NCBI RefSeq assembly: GCF_001613935.1
Contig: NZ_LQCI01000002.1
Coordinates: 124,001-188,000, forward strand
DNA from: Amycolatopsis regifaucium
GTDB taxonomy: Bacteria; Actinomycetota; Actinomycetes; Mycobacteriales; Pseudonocardiaceae
Direction: 5' to 3'
Length of the DNA stretch: 64,000 nt
Shown here piece by piece: positions 41,940 to 51,197 of the stretch. The stretch's first letter is position 1. Each line of letters opens with the position of its first letter. Both the position numbers and the translations under genes were made by a program. The notes beneath the pieces are model-generated. The model saw nothing but the letters and a program-made list of their open reading frames with translations. It ran no database searches and was not told the DNA's origin.

Positions 41940-43589
41940 TCAGCGGTCCGCCGCCGCCCGCTGAGCGGTACCTCCCGGCAACGCGGCGAGCAGCGACTTC
42001 GTGTACTCGTGTTTCGGGTCCAGCAGGACCTCCTCCACGGTACCGACCTCCACCAATTCCCCGCGGTACATGACCGCGACCCGGTCGGCGATGTTCCACG
42101 CCAGCCCCAGGTCGTGCGTGATCACGAGTCCGGCGAGTCCCAGCTCACGCCGCAGGCGCAGCAGCAGCGCGAGGATCTCTCCCCGCACCGACGCGTCGAG
42201 CGACGCCACCGGTTCGTCGGCCACGACCACGCCGGGGTTCAGCGCGAGCGCGCCCGCGATGACCACGCGCTGCCGTTGCCCGCCGGACAACTCGTGCGGG
42301 AGCCGGTCGAGGAACTTCTCCGCCGGCCGCAGTTCGGCCGCTTCGAGGGCCTTGGTGACGATCTCGTGCTCGTCCGCGCTCAGGCCGTGGATGCGCGGGC
42401 CTTCCGCGACGGCCTCGTACACCGTGTGGTTCGGGTTCAGCGCGCTGGTCGGGTCCTGCAGGACCAGCTGGACCTGCCGCCGGTACGCCTTGAGCCCGGC
42501 GCCGCCGAGCGGGACGGGTTCGCCGTCGTAGCGCACCGCCCCGGAGTCGGGTTTCTGCAGCCCGAGCAGTGTCCGGGCCAGCGTCGTCTTGCCGGAGCCG
42601 GACTGGCCGACCAGCGCGACGATCTCGTCCTTCCGCACCTGGAGACTCACTCCGGCCACGGCGTTGATCCGCTTGCCGGTGCGGTCGCGGAAGCTGACGC
42701 GCAGGTCTTCGGCCTCCAGCAGCGCGGGCTGGTCGGCGACGCGTTCCGGTTCCGGTGGCAGTGGCGTGCTGGTGGCGGGCGCGAACCGGGATGCCGGATC
42801 GCCGACGGTCGGGAACGCGGCCGCCAGCGCCTTGCTGTGTTCGTGCCGTGGCGCGGTCATCAATTCCGCGCTCGGCCGTTCTTCCACGATCTCGCCGTCG
42901 TACATCACCGCGATCCGGCGGCAGGTCGCGGCGAGCACCGACAGGTCGTGACTGATCATGATCAGCCCGATCCCCTGGTCCGCGACCAGCCTGCCGAGCA
43001 GGGCGAGCACCTGAGCCTGGACGACGACGTCGAGTGCGGTGGTCGGCTCGTCGGCGATGATCAGCCGCGGTGAGCAGGCCAGCGCCATCGCGATCATGAC
43101 GCGCTGCTTCTGACCGCCGGACAGCTCGTGCGGGTACGCCCCCGCGCGGCCGGGCGGCAGGTCGACCTGTTCGAGCAGTTCGGCCACCTTGGCCTGGACC
43201 TCGGCGTCCGAGGGCGCCTTGCCGCCGGGCGGGTGCAGGCGGATCGGCTCGGCGATCTGCTCGCCGATCTTGCGGACCGGGTTGAGCGCGTGCATCGCGC
43301 CCTGGAACACGACCGAGGCTTCGGCCCAGCGCACCGCGCGCAGCCTGCCCCATTTCATGGCCGTGACGTCTTCGCCGTCCAGCAGGATCTCTCCGCTGAT
43401 CTTCGCCGACCGCGGCAGCAGCCGCAGCACGCTCATCGCGACGGTCGACTTCCCCGAGCCCGACTCCCCCGCCACCCCGAGGGTGTCGCCGGGTTCGAGC
43501 ACCAGGTCGACGCCCCGGACGGCGGCGACCTCGCCGCTGCCGGTCGTGTAGGTGACACCGAGGTTCTTCAGTTCCAGCAAGGGGCTCAT
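41940..43589 (-). CDS. Peptide ABC transporter, fused dual ATPase (DppD-DppF type)
   Basis: A 549-residue protein carrying two ATP-binding domains in one chain, each complete. Domain 1: Walker A GESGSGKST (about 41-49), signature LSGGQ in YPHELSGGQKQR, Walker B LIIADEPTTALD. Domain 2: GQSGSGKTT, again LSGGQRQR, then VVVADEPVASLD. Each has the oligopeptide-specific C-terminal tail (DPKHEYTKSLLAALPGG in domain 2). It powers import of short peptides through the two permeases. ATG 43589 overlaps the stop of the upstream permease (ATGA). It is the last gene of the four-gene operon. Confidence 0.93.
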   Translation of the reverse strand: MSPLLELKNLGVTYTTGSGEVAAVRGVDLVLEPGDTLGVAGESGSGKSTVAMSVLRLLPRSAKISGEILLDGEDVTAMKWGRLRAVRWAEASVVFQGAMHALNPVRKIGEQIAEPIRLHPPGGKAPSDAEVQAKVAELLEQVDLPPGRAGAYPHELSGGQKQRVMIAMALACSPRLIIADEPTTALDVVVQAQVLALLGRLVADQGIGLIMISHDLSVLAATCRRIAVMYDGEIVEERPSAELMTAPRHEHSKALAAAFPTVGDPASRFAPATSTPLPPEPERVADQPALLEAEDLRVSFRDRTGKRINAVAGVSLQVRKDEIVALVGQSGSGKTTLARTLLGLQKPDSGAVRYDGEPVPLGGAGLKAYRRQVQLVLQDPTSALNPNHTVYEAVAEGPRIHGLSADEHEIVTKALEAAELRPAEKFLDRLPHELSGGQRQRVVIAGALALNPGVVVADEPVASLDASVRGEILALLLRLRRELGLAGLVITHDLGLAWNIADRVAVMYRGELVEVGTVEEVLLDPKHEYTKSLLAALPGGTAQRAAADR

Positions 43590-44491
43590 GAGTGCTGTCC
43601 CTTCAGGCGCGGGTTCAGCACGGTCTCCAGCGCGCGTCCGACGAGGGTGAAGGCGAGGACGACCACGACGATCGCGATACCCGGCGGCAACAGGTTCCAC
43701 CAGGCGCCCTTGCTGATCGCGCCGTTGTTCAGCGCGGCCTGCAACATGGCGCCCCACGAGATGCTGTTCGGGTTGCCGACGCCGAGGAAGGCCAGCGTCG
43801 CGTCCGCGATGACCGCGTTGCCGACGACGAGGGTGGTGTTGGCCAGCACGAGCGGCATGACGCCCGGCAGGACGTGTTTGCCGACGATGTGCAGATGGCC
43901 GCCGCCGAGCGCCTTCGCGCGCTCGATGTACGGACGACCTTCGATCGTCAGGGTTTGGGCCCTGACCAGCCGCGCGGTGCTCGGCCACGCGGTGACGCCG
44001 ATCGCGACGATCACCGTCGCCGTGCCCTGCTCCAGCACCGAGGCCAGCGCCACGGCGAGGACGAGCGACGGCAGCACCAGGAAGAAGTCCGTGAACCGCA
44101 GCAGCAGCCCGGACAGCCAGCCGCCGAAATGCGCGGCCGCGATCCCGACGACGGTGCCGATCAGTACCGAGAGGAACGCGGCCGAGAAGCCGACGAGCAA
44201 CGAGATCCGCGCGCCCCAGAACGTCATGAGCAGCACCGAGCGGCCGTCGATTTCGGTACCGAGCCAGTACTCCCCGCTCGGCGGCTGCAGTGAACCGCCG
44301 GTGGCCTTGGTGACGTCGAGGCCGGACTCGTCCGAGATCACCGGCGCCAGGATGGCCAGCACCGTGATGCTCGCGAGGAACGCGAGGCCGAAGACGCCGG
44401 CCTTGTTGGTGGTGAACTCGTGCCAGTGCTTCGCCACGGCCGCGCGGCGGCGGCGCCAGACGATCGAACCGGGTTTTTCCGCTGTCGTCAT
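43586..44491 (-). CDS. Peptide ABC transporter permease (DppC type)
   Basis: A 301-residue inner-membrane permease. Six hydrophobic segments are visible, the first at about 33-55, with the OppC_N region before them and the ATPase-coupling loop EAA motif in IERAKALGGGHLHIVGKHVLP. It forms the channel with the DppB-type partner. Its ATG overlaps the stop of that gene by 4 bases and its own stop overlaps the ATPase gene start, so the three are translated as a unit. Substrate specificity is set by the binding protein and is not evident. Confidence 0.92.
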   Translation of the reverse strand: MTTAEKPGSIVWRRRRAAVAKHWHEFTTNKAGVFGLAFLASITVLAILAPVISDESGLDVTKATGGSLQPPSGEYWLGTEIDGRSVLLMTFWGARISLLVGFSAAFLSVLIGTVVGIAAAHFGGWLSGLLLRFTDFFLVLPSLVLAVALASVLEQGTATVIVAIGVTAWPSTARLVRAQTLTIEGRPYIERAKALGGGHLHIVGKHVLPGVMPLVLANTTLVVGNAVIADATLAFLGVGNPNSISWGAMLQAALNNGAISKGAWWNLLPPGIAIVVVVLAFTLVGRALETVLNPRLKGQHS

Positions 44492-45519
44492 GCCGTCCGC
44501 ACCCTGGGGTCGAGCACGCGGTAGAGCAATTCCGCGAGCAGGTTCATCAGCACCACCGCGCCGGCGAGCGTGACGAAGACGCCTTGCAGCACAGGCAGAT
44601 CAGGACCGCGAAGCGCTTCGTAGAGCAGCTGCCCGAGACCCGGCCAGCTGAACACTGCCTCGACCGAGACCGCCCCGGAGACCACCATGCCGAACTGCAT
44701 GAAGACCAGCGTCACCGTCGGGAGCAGGGCGTTGGGAACCGCGTGCCGTTTGCGCACGAGGTCGTCCCGCAATCCCTTGGCCCGCGCGGTGGTGAGGTAG
44801 TCGGAATTCATCTCACCGATCAACGACGAGCGCATGACCAGCATGTACTGGGCGTAGAACACCACCAGCAGGGTCACGCACGGCAGCACCAGGTGGTGGA
44901 GGACGTCGAGTCCTTCGCTGAAGAAGCCGGGCTCGACGTCCGGGGAATGCATGCCCCGGCTGGGAAAGAGGCCGTTCGTCGCGACGAGCAGCATGAGCCC
45001 GAGCCAGAACTGCGGGACCGACCACAGGGTCAGCGCGAGTCCTGTTTGGACCTTGTCGAACCTGCTCCCCCGGCGCCAGCCCGCGCGGATGCCGAGCCAC
45101 AGGCCGAGCGCGATCGCGAGCACGGTCGCACTGCCGACGAGCAGGATGGTCGGCCACAACCGCTCGCCGATCATGTCGATCACCGGACGCTTCAGCAGAT
45201 AGGAATCGCCCATGGTGCCTTGGCACAAGCCCACGACGTAGTCCCAGAACTGTCGCAGCAGTGGCTTGTCCACGCCCATCTGCTCCCGCAGCTCCGCCAT
45301 CCGCACCGGGTCCGTCGGCCGGTCGCGGACCATGAACCGGACGGGATCGCCGGGCAGCGTCCGGAACAGGAAGAAGCCGAGGACGACGACGAGCGCGAGG
45401 CTCGCCAGCGCGCCGCCGATCTTGGTGAGGACGAACCGCGTGGTGCCGGTCCCGCCTCGGTGCTCGTCGGGGTCGACGAGCACCGAGGTCTGGTCGAGAG
45501 AACTGAGTGCCTCGCTCAA
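44488..45519 (-). CDS. Peptide ABC transporter permease (DppB type)
   Basis: A 343-residue permease with six transmembrane segments. The N-terminal motif RTLPGDPVRFMV and the EAA coupling loop DYLTTARAKGLRDDLVRKRH are typical of DppB/OppB proteins. The start is a TTG at 45519 with AAAGGAC a few bases upstream. About 30 residues precede the first helix, a little longer than the family norm. It follows the binding-protein gene by 9 bases and overlaps the DppC-type gene by 4. Confidence 0.92.
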   Translation of the reverse strand: MSEALSSLDQTSVLVDPDEHRGGTGTTRFVLTKIGGALASLALVVVLGFFLFRTLPGDPVRFMVRDRPTDPVRMAELREQMGVDKPLLRQFWDYVVGLCQGTMGDSYLLKRPVIDMIGERLWPTILLVGSATVLAIALGLWLGIRAGWRRGSRFDKVQTGLALTLWSVPQFWLGLMLLVATNGLFPSRGMHSPDVEPGFFSEGLDVLHHLVLPCVTLLVVFYAQYMLVMRSSLIGEMNSDYLTTARAKGLRDDLVRKRHAVPNALLPTVTLVFMQFGMVVSGAVSVEAVFSWPGLGQLLYEALRGPDLPVLQGVFVTLAGAVVLMNLLAELLYRVLDPRVRTA

Positions 45520-45528
45520 CGCTGTCCT

Positions 45529-47358
45529 TTACTCCCGGTCTTCGGCGGACTTGCCGCGCCGTCCGAGCAGCACACCGCCGCCGACGAGCACCACGAGCAC
45601 GACCGCGCCGATGCCGATCCACAGTCCGGTGTTGCTTCCGCCGTCGTCGGAGTTCGCCGCGGCCGCGTCGGCAGGCGTGGCGCCGTAGACGCCCCAGTAG
45701 CCGGACTGCTCGAGGATCGCGCCATCGGGCTGCGGCTGCTTGGTGAACGAGCTGAACTTGTCCGAGCGGTAGGCCTCGAGCACGTTGTCGTAGTCCAGGA
45801 CGACGTCGACGTACTGGTTCGCCAGGACGGCCTGGGCCTGCTTGACGATTTCGGCGCGCTTGGCCGGGTCGAACTCGGTCAGCTGCTTCTTGTACAGCTC
45901 TTCGAACTGCGGGTCGCAGAAGAAGGTGGCCGAGGTCCCGCCGTTGCCCTGGGCGTTCGGGCGGGCGGCGCAGGTGTTGAGCGAGAGCGCGTAATCCGGG
46001 TCGGGTGAGGTGCCGTAACCGGAGATGGCGAGGTCGTAGTTGCCCGCGGTGGTGCGGTCGTCGAGTTCGTCGTCGGAGACGAGTTCCTGCTTGACGCCGA
46101 TGCCGACGTCCTTGAGCCAGCCGGTCACGAACTGGGCGGTGCGCTGGTCGAACGGGCGGTTCGCGTGGCCGGCGAGGCGGAACTCCAGCTTCGCGCCGCC
46201 GGGGGCGACCCGGATACCGTCGGGCCCCTTGGCGAAGCCCGCCTGGTCGAGCGTGGCGTTCGCCGCGGCGATGTCGAACTTGGTCTTCTCCGTGTCGGAC
46301 GGTGTCCAGGTGTAGGCCTTGTAGATGGCGGGCACGACGCCGGTTCCGGGCTGGCCGTAGCCGCTCATCACCTTCTGGACGATGGACTCGGTGTCGATGG
46401 CCTGCGCGATCGCCTTGCGGACGCGGATGTCCTTCAGCAGCGGGTTGCCGTCACCGATCGGCTGGTCGGCGACGTTCTTCACGCCGAAGTTGATGATGAG
46501 CTCGTTGTACCGGCGGCCAGGCGCCTTGTTGGTGGTGATGTTCTTTTCGCCCTTGAGCGCGTCGAACTGCGTCGGCGTGAGCCGGTTGATGACGTCGACC
46601 TCGCCCTGCTTGAGCGCGTTCACCGCCGCCTCGGCGTCCTTGAACTGCAGCAGCTGCAGTTCGTCGACCTTGGGCGCGCCACGCCAGTAGTCCTTGTTCG
46701 CCTTGAACTTCACGAACTCGTTCTTCTTGTACTCGGTCAGCAGGTACGGGCCGCTGCCGACGCCGACGACGGCCATCTCGTCGGTCGAGGGGGCGTTGAG
46801 GTCCTTGATCGGCTCCCAGATGTGCTTGGGCACGATCGGGACGTCGAGCGCGGTCATGCTCGCCTGCGGCGTCTTCGTCTTGATGACGAGCGTCTTGTCG
46901 TCCGGCGCCGACACCGACGCGAAGTTCGTGACGTAGCTGCCGTTCGCGGTGCGGGCGTTCTCGTCGTCGAGCATTCGCTGGAAGGTGTACGCGGGGTCCT
47001 GCGCGGTCACCGGCTTGCCGTCGGACCACTTCATCCCCTGGCGGATGGCGAAGGTCCAGGTGAGCTTGTCGTCGGAGGTCTTCCACGACTCCGCGACCCC
47101 GCCCGTGGGCTGGGTGTCCTCGGCCGAAGGCAGGGTCAGGAACTCGTAGTTGAACCGGCCGACCTGCGTCGCCGCCGACAGCGTGGCGGTGAAGGGGTTC
47201 AGGTGGTCGATGCCGGTCGTGAGCGCCACCCGCAGCACCTTGCCCTGCTGCTGCGCCATCGCGACCGGCGCGAAAGGCACCGTCGCGACCGCCGACGCGG
47301 CGAGGACCGCCACCACGCGGAGACCGCGCCGTCGTCTGGGAAAACGCTCTGTGCGCAC
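45529..47358 (-). CDS. Peptide ABC transporter substrate-binding protein with C-terminal membrane anchor
   Basis: A 609-residue SBP_bac_5 protein. An export signal (RRRRGLRVVAVLAASAVATV, cleavage near VAMAQQQ) lacks the lipobox cysteine that normally anchors such proteins. Instead a C-terminal helix (NTGLWIGIGAVVLVVLVGGG) and basic tail (RRGKSAEDRE) follow a short linker, so the protein is expected to sit outside with its C-terminus in the membrane. The binding domain shows the usual LNPFTATLSAATQVGRFNYE and DPDYALSLNTCAARPNAQGN segments. The start is GTG 47358 with GGGGTGG upstream; GTG 47367 is also possible. It opens the importer operon. Confidence 0.9.
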   Translation of the reverse strand: MRTERFPRRRRGLRVVAVLAASAVATVPFAPVAMAQQQGKVLRVALTTGIDHLNPFTATLSAATQVGRFNYEFLTLPSAEDTQPTGGVAESWKTSDDKLTWTFAIRQGMKWSDGKPVTAQDPAYTFQRMLDDENARTANGSYVTNFASVSAPDDKTLVIKTKTPQASMTALDVPIVPKHIWEPIKDLNAPSTDEMAVVGVGSGPYLLTEYKKNEFVKFKANKDYWRGAPKVDELQLLQFKDAEAAVNALKQGEVDVINRLTPTQFDALKGEKNITTNKAPGRRYNELIINFGVKNVADQPIGDGNPLLKDIRVRKAIAQAIDTESIVQKVMSGYGQPGTGVVPAIYKAYTWTPSDTEKTKFDIAAANATLDQAGFAKGPDGIRVAPGGAKLEFRLAGHANRPFDQRTAQFVTGWLKDVGIGVKQELVSDDELDDRTTAGNYDLAISGYGTSPDPDYALSLNTCAARPNAQGNGGTSATFFCDPQFEELYKKQLTEFDPAKRAEIVKQAQAVLANQYVDVVLDYDNVLEAYRSDKFSSFTKQPQPDGAILEQSGYWGVYGATPADAAAANSDDGGSNTGLWIGIGAVVLVVLVGGGVLLGRRGKSAEDRE

Positions 47359-47485
47359 GAAGACCACCCCATCGAAATTCGCTGTGTGCCAACCCCCGAG
47401 GCGGAAAAGTAACCACATGTCGCGGTAACCGCGCAATGACTCGCCAATACCGATCGTGCACGGTGGACGTCATCGCGTGGTCGAC

Positions 47486-47513
47486 AGCTACTTTGCGTGT
47501 GAGCAAAGTAGCT
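47486..47513. repeat. Inverted repeat upstream of the peptide importer operon
   Basis: AGCTACTTTGC (47486-47496) and GCAAAGTAGCT (47503-47513) pair perfectly around 6 bases, about 130 bases before the importer start. It may be an operator or a second terminator; the short loop supports a hairpin. Confidence 0.45.
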
Positions 47514-47641
47514 TTGAGTCACTGATTCGGCGCGTGAAGTGGGAACACGTGCGGTGTCCTGGGCATTCAAGGGAAGCGTGCTTGCAAAAGGCTTGCGCCC
47601 GATGATGCTCAATCGATACGTGGCGACCAAGTGGGAGCAAA

Positions 47642-47703
47642 GCGTTTCGTCCTCTGATCGCGGTCCTTGCACGCGCAAGTACCGCACTCAGAGGACGAAA
47701 CGC
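47642..47703. terminator. Long imperfect hairpin after the membrane-protein gene
   Basis: Perfect 16-base outer arms (47642-47657 and 47688-47703) enclose a second stem (GCGGT/ACCGC with CTTG/CAAG), giving a stem of nearly 30 paired positions in 62 bases. It lies 16 bases after the leftward gene stop at 47719. The rest of 47437-47640 shows no gene. Confidence 0.7.
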
Positions 47704-47718
47704 GACGGGGCGAAAGGT

Positions 47719-49515
47719 TCAGCCGACGGAGACCTCACGCCGGCGCGCGCTGGCGGCGGCCGCGTACAGCCACGCGAACAGCGCCCACATCCCGGCGAAG
47801 ATCAGTCCGACGACGGCGTAGGCGACCGTCCACAACACAGCGGGGGTCTCGGACTTCCGTTCCCGCTGGAGGAACTCGATCTCGGACATGAACGGGCGCG
47901 AGCCGGACGCCGCGTCGATCGCCGGCGCGTTCGCGGCCGGGTCGGCGGGCGCGTAGATCGGGGCGAGTCCCATCACCCGGTTCGGCACATGTACGCGGAT
48001 CCCGGTCTTCCACTGGCCTAACACCGGCAGCGGCTGCGCCGTGCGGTACACACCCTCGCCGATCTTCTCCAGCGGCGCCGTGAAGAAGTCGCCGCCCTGC
48101 CAAGCGAAGCCGTTCAGCCAGACGGAGTCGTCGGCCAGGTCGGGCCGGGAGATCGTGACGGTCGCGTCGACCCATCGGGGCGTCCCGCCACCGTGCGGAT
48201 TCGAGATCGGCAACCCGGTGGCGGCCTCGGTCAGCCGGACGTCCGCGGTGAACCCCGCTTCCGGATCCGCCGGAACAGCGACTGACGACATCAGGACGAC
48301 CGCGCCCAGCGCGCCGACGAGCCCGATCGAGTGCCGGGGGCCGGTCGTGGGCACCTGGGTCGCCGTCTCCTCGACCCGCTGGTACTGCCAGACACCGATG
48401 AACGCACCCGCGAGTGCGGCACCGGTCCCGAACAGGACGAACAACGGCAGATGGGCCGTCGGCCACGGATTCGGCATCAGCCACTGGGTGAACGCCGCCT
48501 CGGCGAGGATCCCGGCCGTGCCCACGAGCAGACCGGCGACAGCGGCGAACGAGTACCCCTGCCGTCCGCGCATCACCAGGGCGACGACCTCGATGATCAG
48601 CGCTTCGGCGACGTACGGCAGCAGCGACGCCACGTGCAGGTCGGCGAACAGCGGGATGACGGTGAAGGAAGCCCGCGAGGCGAGGAAGACCGCGACCACG
48701 ATCAGCGCACCGCCGGGGCCCCACGAAAGCCGTCCGTAGGTCAGCGTCCAGGCGCCGATCAGGCCGACGAGCACGACCTGCGACAACATCGGGAACTGCG
48801 GCACGCCGAGGTCGAACTCCATCAGGAACGCCGACGCGCCCATCATCCAGGCACCGGCGAGGACCGGTCCGAGCAGGCGCACGATCGGTCCGGTCGCGCC
48901 GACCTGGCGCGCCTCGCCGAGCAGCAGCTGCAGACCGAGGACGACACAGACGCCGCCGCCGATCATCAGTACGTGCGTGGGTCCCCATTCGGTGACGTCC
49001 TGGCCGAACAGGCGGTGCCAGACGTCGTCGAGCGGGAAACCCGCGATGCCGACCAGACCGGTAGCCATCATCTGGATGGAGCCCATCGGGGCGCGCCAGT
49101 GGGGGCCGATGCGGAAAGTCCGCTTCGGCAGATCCCTCGTCGCCAGGGTGGCGCTGAGCACGCCGCTGGCGAAGATGCCCATCAGTCCGAAGTAGATCGG
49201 ATAATGCGACGGATTCGCGAGCGGGCCTTCGTCGCGGCCGAGTTCCATGTGGATCGGCACGTCCCAGTAGACGCCGATCAGCGCCGACATCCCGGAGAGG
49301 AACGCGACGACCATCGGCAGCGCGGCCCAGCGCGGCAGCCCACTGAAGTCACCCATCCAGTCGGCGACACGACCGGCGACGGTCCGCTTCCCCGCGCGCT
49401 CGCGGAGGACGAAAACAGCCAGAGGCAGGAAGACCGCGGTGAACATCAGGCCCGCGATGACGATCTGCCCGAATTGCGCGCCGCCGGCAGGCGGGCTCTC
49501 CTGAGCCATGAACAC
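47719..49515 (-). CDS. Polytopic membrane protein of a cupredoxin-associated locus
   Basis: A 598-residue protein with about 12 hydrophobic segments in the first 400 residues (for example GLMFTAVFLPLAVFVL and PMVVAFLSGMSALIGVYWDV). A soluble domain (about 410-550: VAVPADPEAGFTADVRLTEA, then RPDLADDSVWLNGFAWQGGD) precedes a last helix near 570-590. Conserved His residues occur in VPIHMELGRDEG, IGPHWRAPMGSI and LDDVWHRLFG, which could bind a metal. The soluble part looks like a FixH/copper-homeostasis type sandwich, but no family is named with confidence. It is divergent from a cupredoxin lipoprotein gene across a palindromic operator array. Starts at GTG 49515 or ATG 49509. Confidence 0.78.
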   Translation of the reverse strand: MFMAQESPPAGGAQFGQIVIAGLMFTAVFLPLAVFVLRERAGKRTVAGRVADWMGDFSGLPRWAALPMVVAFLSGMSALIGVYWDVPIHMELGRDEGPLANPSHYPIYFGLMGIFASGVLSATLATRDLPKRTFRIGPHWRAPMGSIQMMATGLVGIAGFPLDDVWHRLFGQDVTEWGPTHVLMIGGGVCVVLGLQLLLGEARQVGATGPIVRLLGPVLAGAWMMGASAFLMEFDLGVPQFPMLSQVVLVGLIGAWTLTYGRLSWGPGGALIVVAVFLASRASFTVIPLFADLHVASLLPYVAEALIIEVVALVMRGRQGYSFAAVAGLLVGTAGILAEAAFTQWLMPNPWPTAHLPLFVLFGTGAALAGAFIGVWQYQRVEETATQVPTTGPRHSIGLVGALGAVVLMSSVAVPADPEAGFTADVRLTEAATGLPISNPHGGGTPRWVDATVTISRPDLADDSVWLNGFAWQGGDFFTAPLEKIGEGVYRTAQPLPVLGQWKTGIRVHVPNRVMGLAPIYAPADPAANAPAIDAASGSRPFMSEIEFLQRERKSETPAVLWTVAYAVVGLIFAGMWALFAWLYAAAASARRREVSVG

Positions 49516-49530
49516 CGTGCTCGCCTTCCT

Positions 49531-49562
49531 GCTAACCTAAGTAACTGTTACCTTGGGGTAAC
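49531..49562. promoter_or_regulatory. Array of palindromic half-sites in a divergent promoter
   Basis: Three overlapping half-sites, GTAAC (49541-49545), GTTACC (49547-49552) and GGTAAC (49557-49562), form two palindromes: one of about 21 bases with 8 of 10 positions matching, and a perfect GTTACC-TTGG-GGTAAC. The adjacent GCTAACCTAA (49531-49540) is the same as half of the DtxR/IdeR iron-box consensus. A metal-dependent repressor binding site controlling both divergent genes is likely. Confidence 0.55.
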
Positions 49563-49620
49563 ACGATAGGGGCAAGGTCCCGGACAGGCAAGCCGGGGCG
49601 TACGACTTGGAGGGACCTCG

Positions 49621-49977
49621 ATGCGGAGGATCGGCGGGATCGCCGTGGCCGTACTGCTGGCCGTGACGGGCTGTTCGGGATCGACCGGTTCCGAGCCGGC
49701 CAACACCACCGGCACGCGGACGGTGAAGTTCTCGATCACCGAGGGCAAACGCACTGCGGGCCCGGAAGAGGTCGCGGTGCGCACCGGCGAGAACGTCGCA
49801 CTGGAGGTCACCTCCGACCGGGCGGACGAACTGCACGTTCACGGCTACGACAAGGCCGCCCAGCTCTCCCCCGGAGTTCCGGGGACCGTCGCCTTCACCG
49901 CGAACATCGACGGGATCTTCGAGGTGGAACTGCACAAGAGCGGCGCGGCGGTGACCAGGCTCCGGGTGGGCGGATGA
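49621..49977 (+). CDS. Cupredoxin-like lipoprotein
   Basis: A 118-residue exported lipoprotein with the lipobox LLAVTGCSG (Cys18). The rest is a cupredoxin-type beta-sandwich (TGTRTVKFSITEGKR, EEVAVRTGENVALEVTSDRA, DELHVHGYDKAAQL, ANIDGIFEVELHKSGAAV). A His-x-His pair in LHVHGYD is a candidate metal ligand, and another His is in ELHKSG, but the Cys ligand of blue copper sites is missing, so electron transfer by type 1 copper is doubtful. The start has GGAGGG upstream. It leads a three-gene operon and ends in ATGA overlap with the membrane protein. Confidence 0.8.
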   Translation: MRRIGGIAVAVLLAVTGCSGSTGSEPANTTGTRTVKFSITEGKRTAGPEEVAVRTGENVALEVTSDRADELHVHGYDKAAQLSPGVPGTVAFTANIDGIFEVELHKSGAAVTRLRVGG

Positions 49978-51197
49978 GCCTGGCGCACGGTCTCGGCGGC
50001 CGGTCCGATCTGCCGGTCCCGCTGTGGCTCGCGCTCTACGCGGGGGCGGCGGCCGTCGTGGTGTCCTTCTTCGCGCTCACTGTGCTCTGGAAGGAGCCCA
50101 GACTTCGCGGCGCCGACGCCGGCCGCGCACTTCCCCTTCGCCTGCAACGGTTCATCGACAGCGCGTTCCTCCGGGTAACGTCGCGAGTGCTCGGCGTGGT
50201 GTTGTTCGGAGGCTTCCTCGCGATGGCGTGGACCGGTCCCGCCGGGTCGGCCGACAACCCCGCTCCGGCCTGGTTCTACGTCTGGTTCTGGGTCGGCCTG
50301 GTGCCGCTTTCGCTGGTGTTCGGCCCGGTCTGGCGACGTCTCAATCCACTGAGGACGATCGCGTCGCTGATTCCCCTCCGACGTCGCGAACTTCCGCCCA
50401 GGTGGGGCTATCTGCCCGCGATCGTCGGCCTCCTGGCGTTTCTTTGGCTGGAGCTGGTCTATCCCCACTCCGACTCACCGCGCGCGATCGCCCTGTTCGC
50501 CACCGTGTATGCCGTTATACATATCGCGTTCGGCGTGGTTTTCGGTCCGCGTTGGTTCGACCGTGGCGACGCTTTCGAGATCTACGCGAGCCTGATCGCG
50601 GGTCTCTCCCCGTTCGGCAGGCGAGCCGACGGGCGGCTCGTGCTCCGGAATCCGCTGGACGGGTTGCTCGCCCTCTCCCCCGCGCCGTGGCTTACCGCCC
50701 TGGTCCTCGTGGTGCTGGGCTCGACGGCGTTCGACGGCCTGACCCGGCTTCCGTTCTGGACGTCGCTGGACGCCGGCGTTCTCGGAGGAACCGCCGGACT
50801 CGCGGCTTGTATCGCACTCACTTACGGCGCGTACGCGGGCGCCATCAGCCTGACCAGGCCCTATCTGCGGCGCGGATTCGACCCGTATCCCGCGTTCGCG
50901 CCGTCACTCATCCCGATCATGGTCGGGTACACGGTCGCGCATTACTTCTCGTTCGCGGTGTTCTCCGGGCAGCAGGGCTTCGGGCGCGCGATCGATTACA
51001 CGGTCGTCTCGACCGGCGTGATCGCGCTGGTGCAGATCGCCGGAATCGTCGCCGGGCACGTGCTGGCCGTAACCTCGGCACATGATCGTTCCGTCGGCGT
51101 GCTGCGCGCGAACTACGTCAAGGTGGGCCAATATCCCATGCTGGCGCTGATGATCGGCTACACCGCACTCGGGATCGCGCTGGTCTCCGGCTCATGA
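49974..51197 (+). CDS. Polytopic membrane protein linked to the cupredoxin lipoprotein
   Basis: A 407-residue protein with about 10 transmembrane segments (for example LYAGAAAVVVSFFALTVLW, VLGVVLFGGFLAMAWTG). No family is named with confidence. Charged and aromatic motifs between helices, such as VFGPVWRRLNPLRTIASLIP, YPHSDSPRA and YTVAHYFSFAVFSGQQG, hold conserved-looking His residues. The ATG overlaps the stop of the cupredoxin gene, and its own stop overlaps the next small gene, so the three are translated together. The locus may handle copper or another metal across the membrane, inferred only from the cupredoxin neighbour. Confidence 0.78.
   Translation: MSLAHGLGGRSDLPVPLWLALYAGAAAVVVSFFALTVLWKEPRLRGADAGRALPLRLQRFIDSAFLRVTSRVLGVVLFGGFLAMAWTGPAGSADNPAPAWFYVWFWVGLVPLSLVFGPVWRRLNPLRTIASLIPLRRRELPPRWGYLPAIVGLLAFLWLELVYPHSDSPRAIALFATVYAVIHIAFGVVFGPRWFDRGDAFEIYASLIAGLSPFGRRADGRLVLRNPLDGLLALSPAPWLTALVLVVLGSTAFDGLTRLPFWTSLDAGVLGGTAGLAACIALTYGAYAGAISLTRPYLRRGFDPYPAFAPSLIPIMVGYTVAHYFSFAVFSGQQGFGRAIDYTVVSTGVIALVQIAGIVAGHVLAVTSAHDRSVGVLRANYVKVGQYPMLALMIGYTALGIALVSGS

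Noticed and set aside
47437..47640. Open frames of 60-160 codons between the importer and the membrane-protein gene.
   Set aside because: They start without ribosome-binding sites, cross the long hairpin and have no recognisable composition; the stretch looks regulatory.
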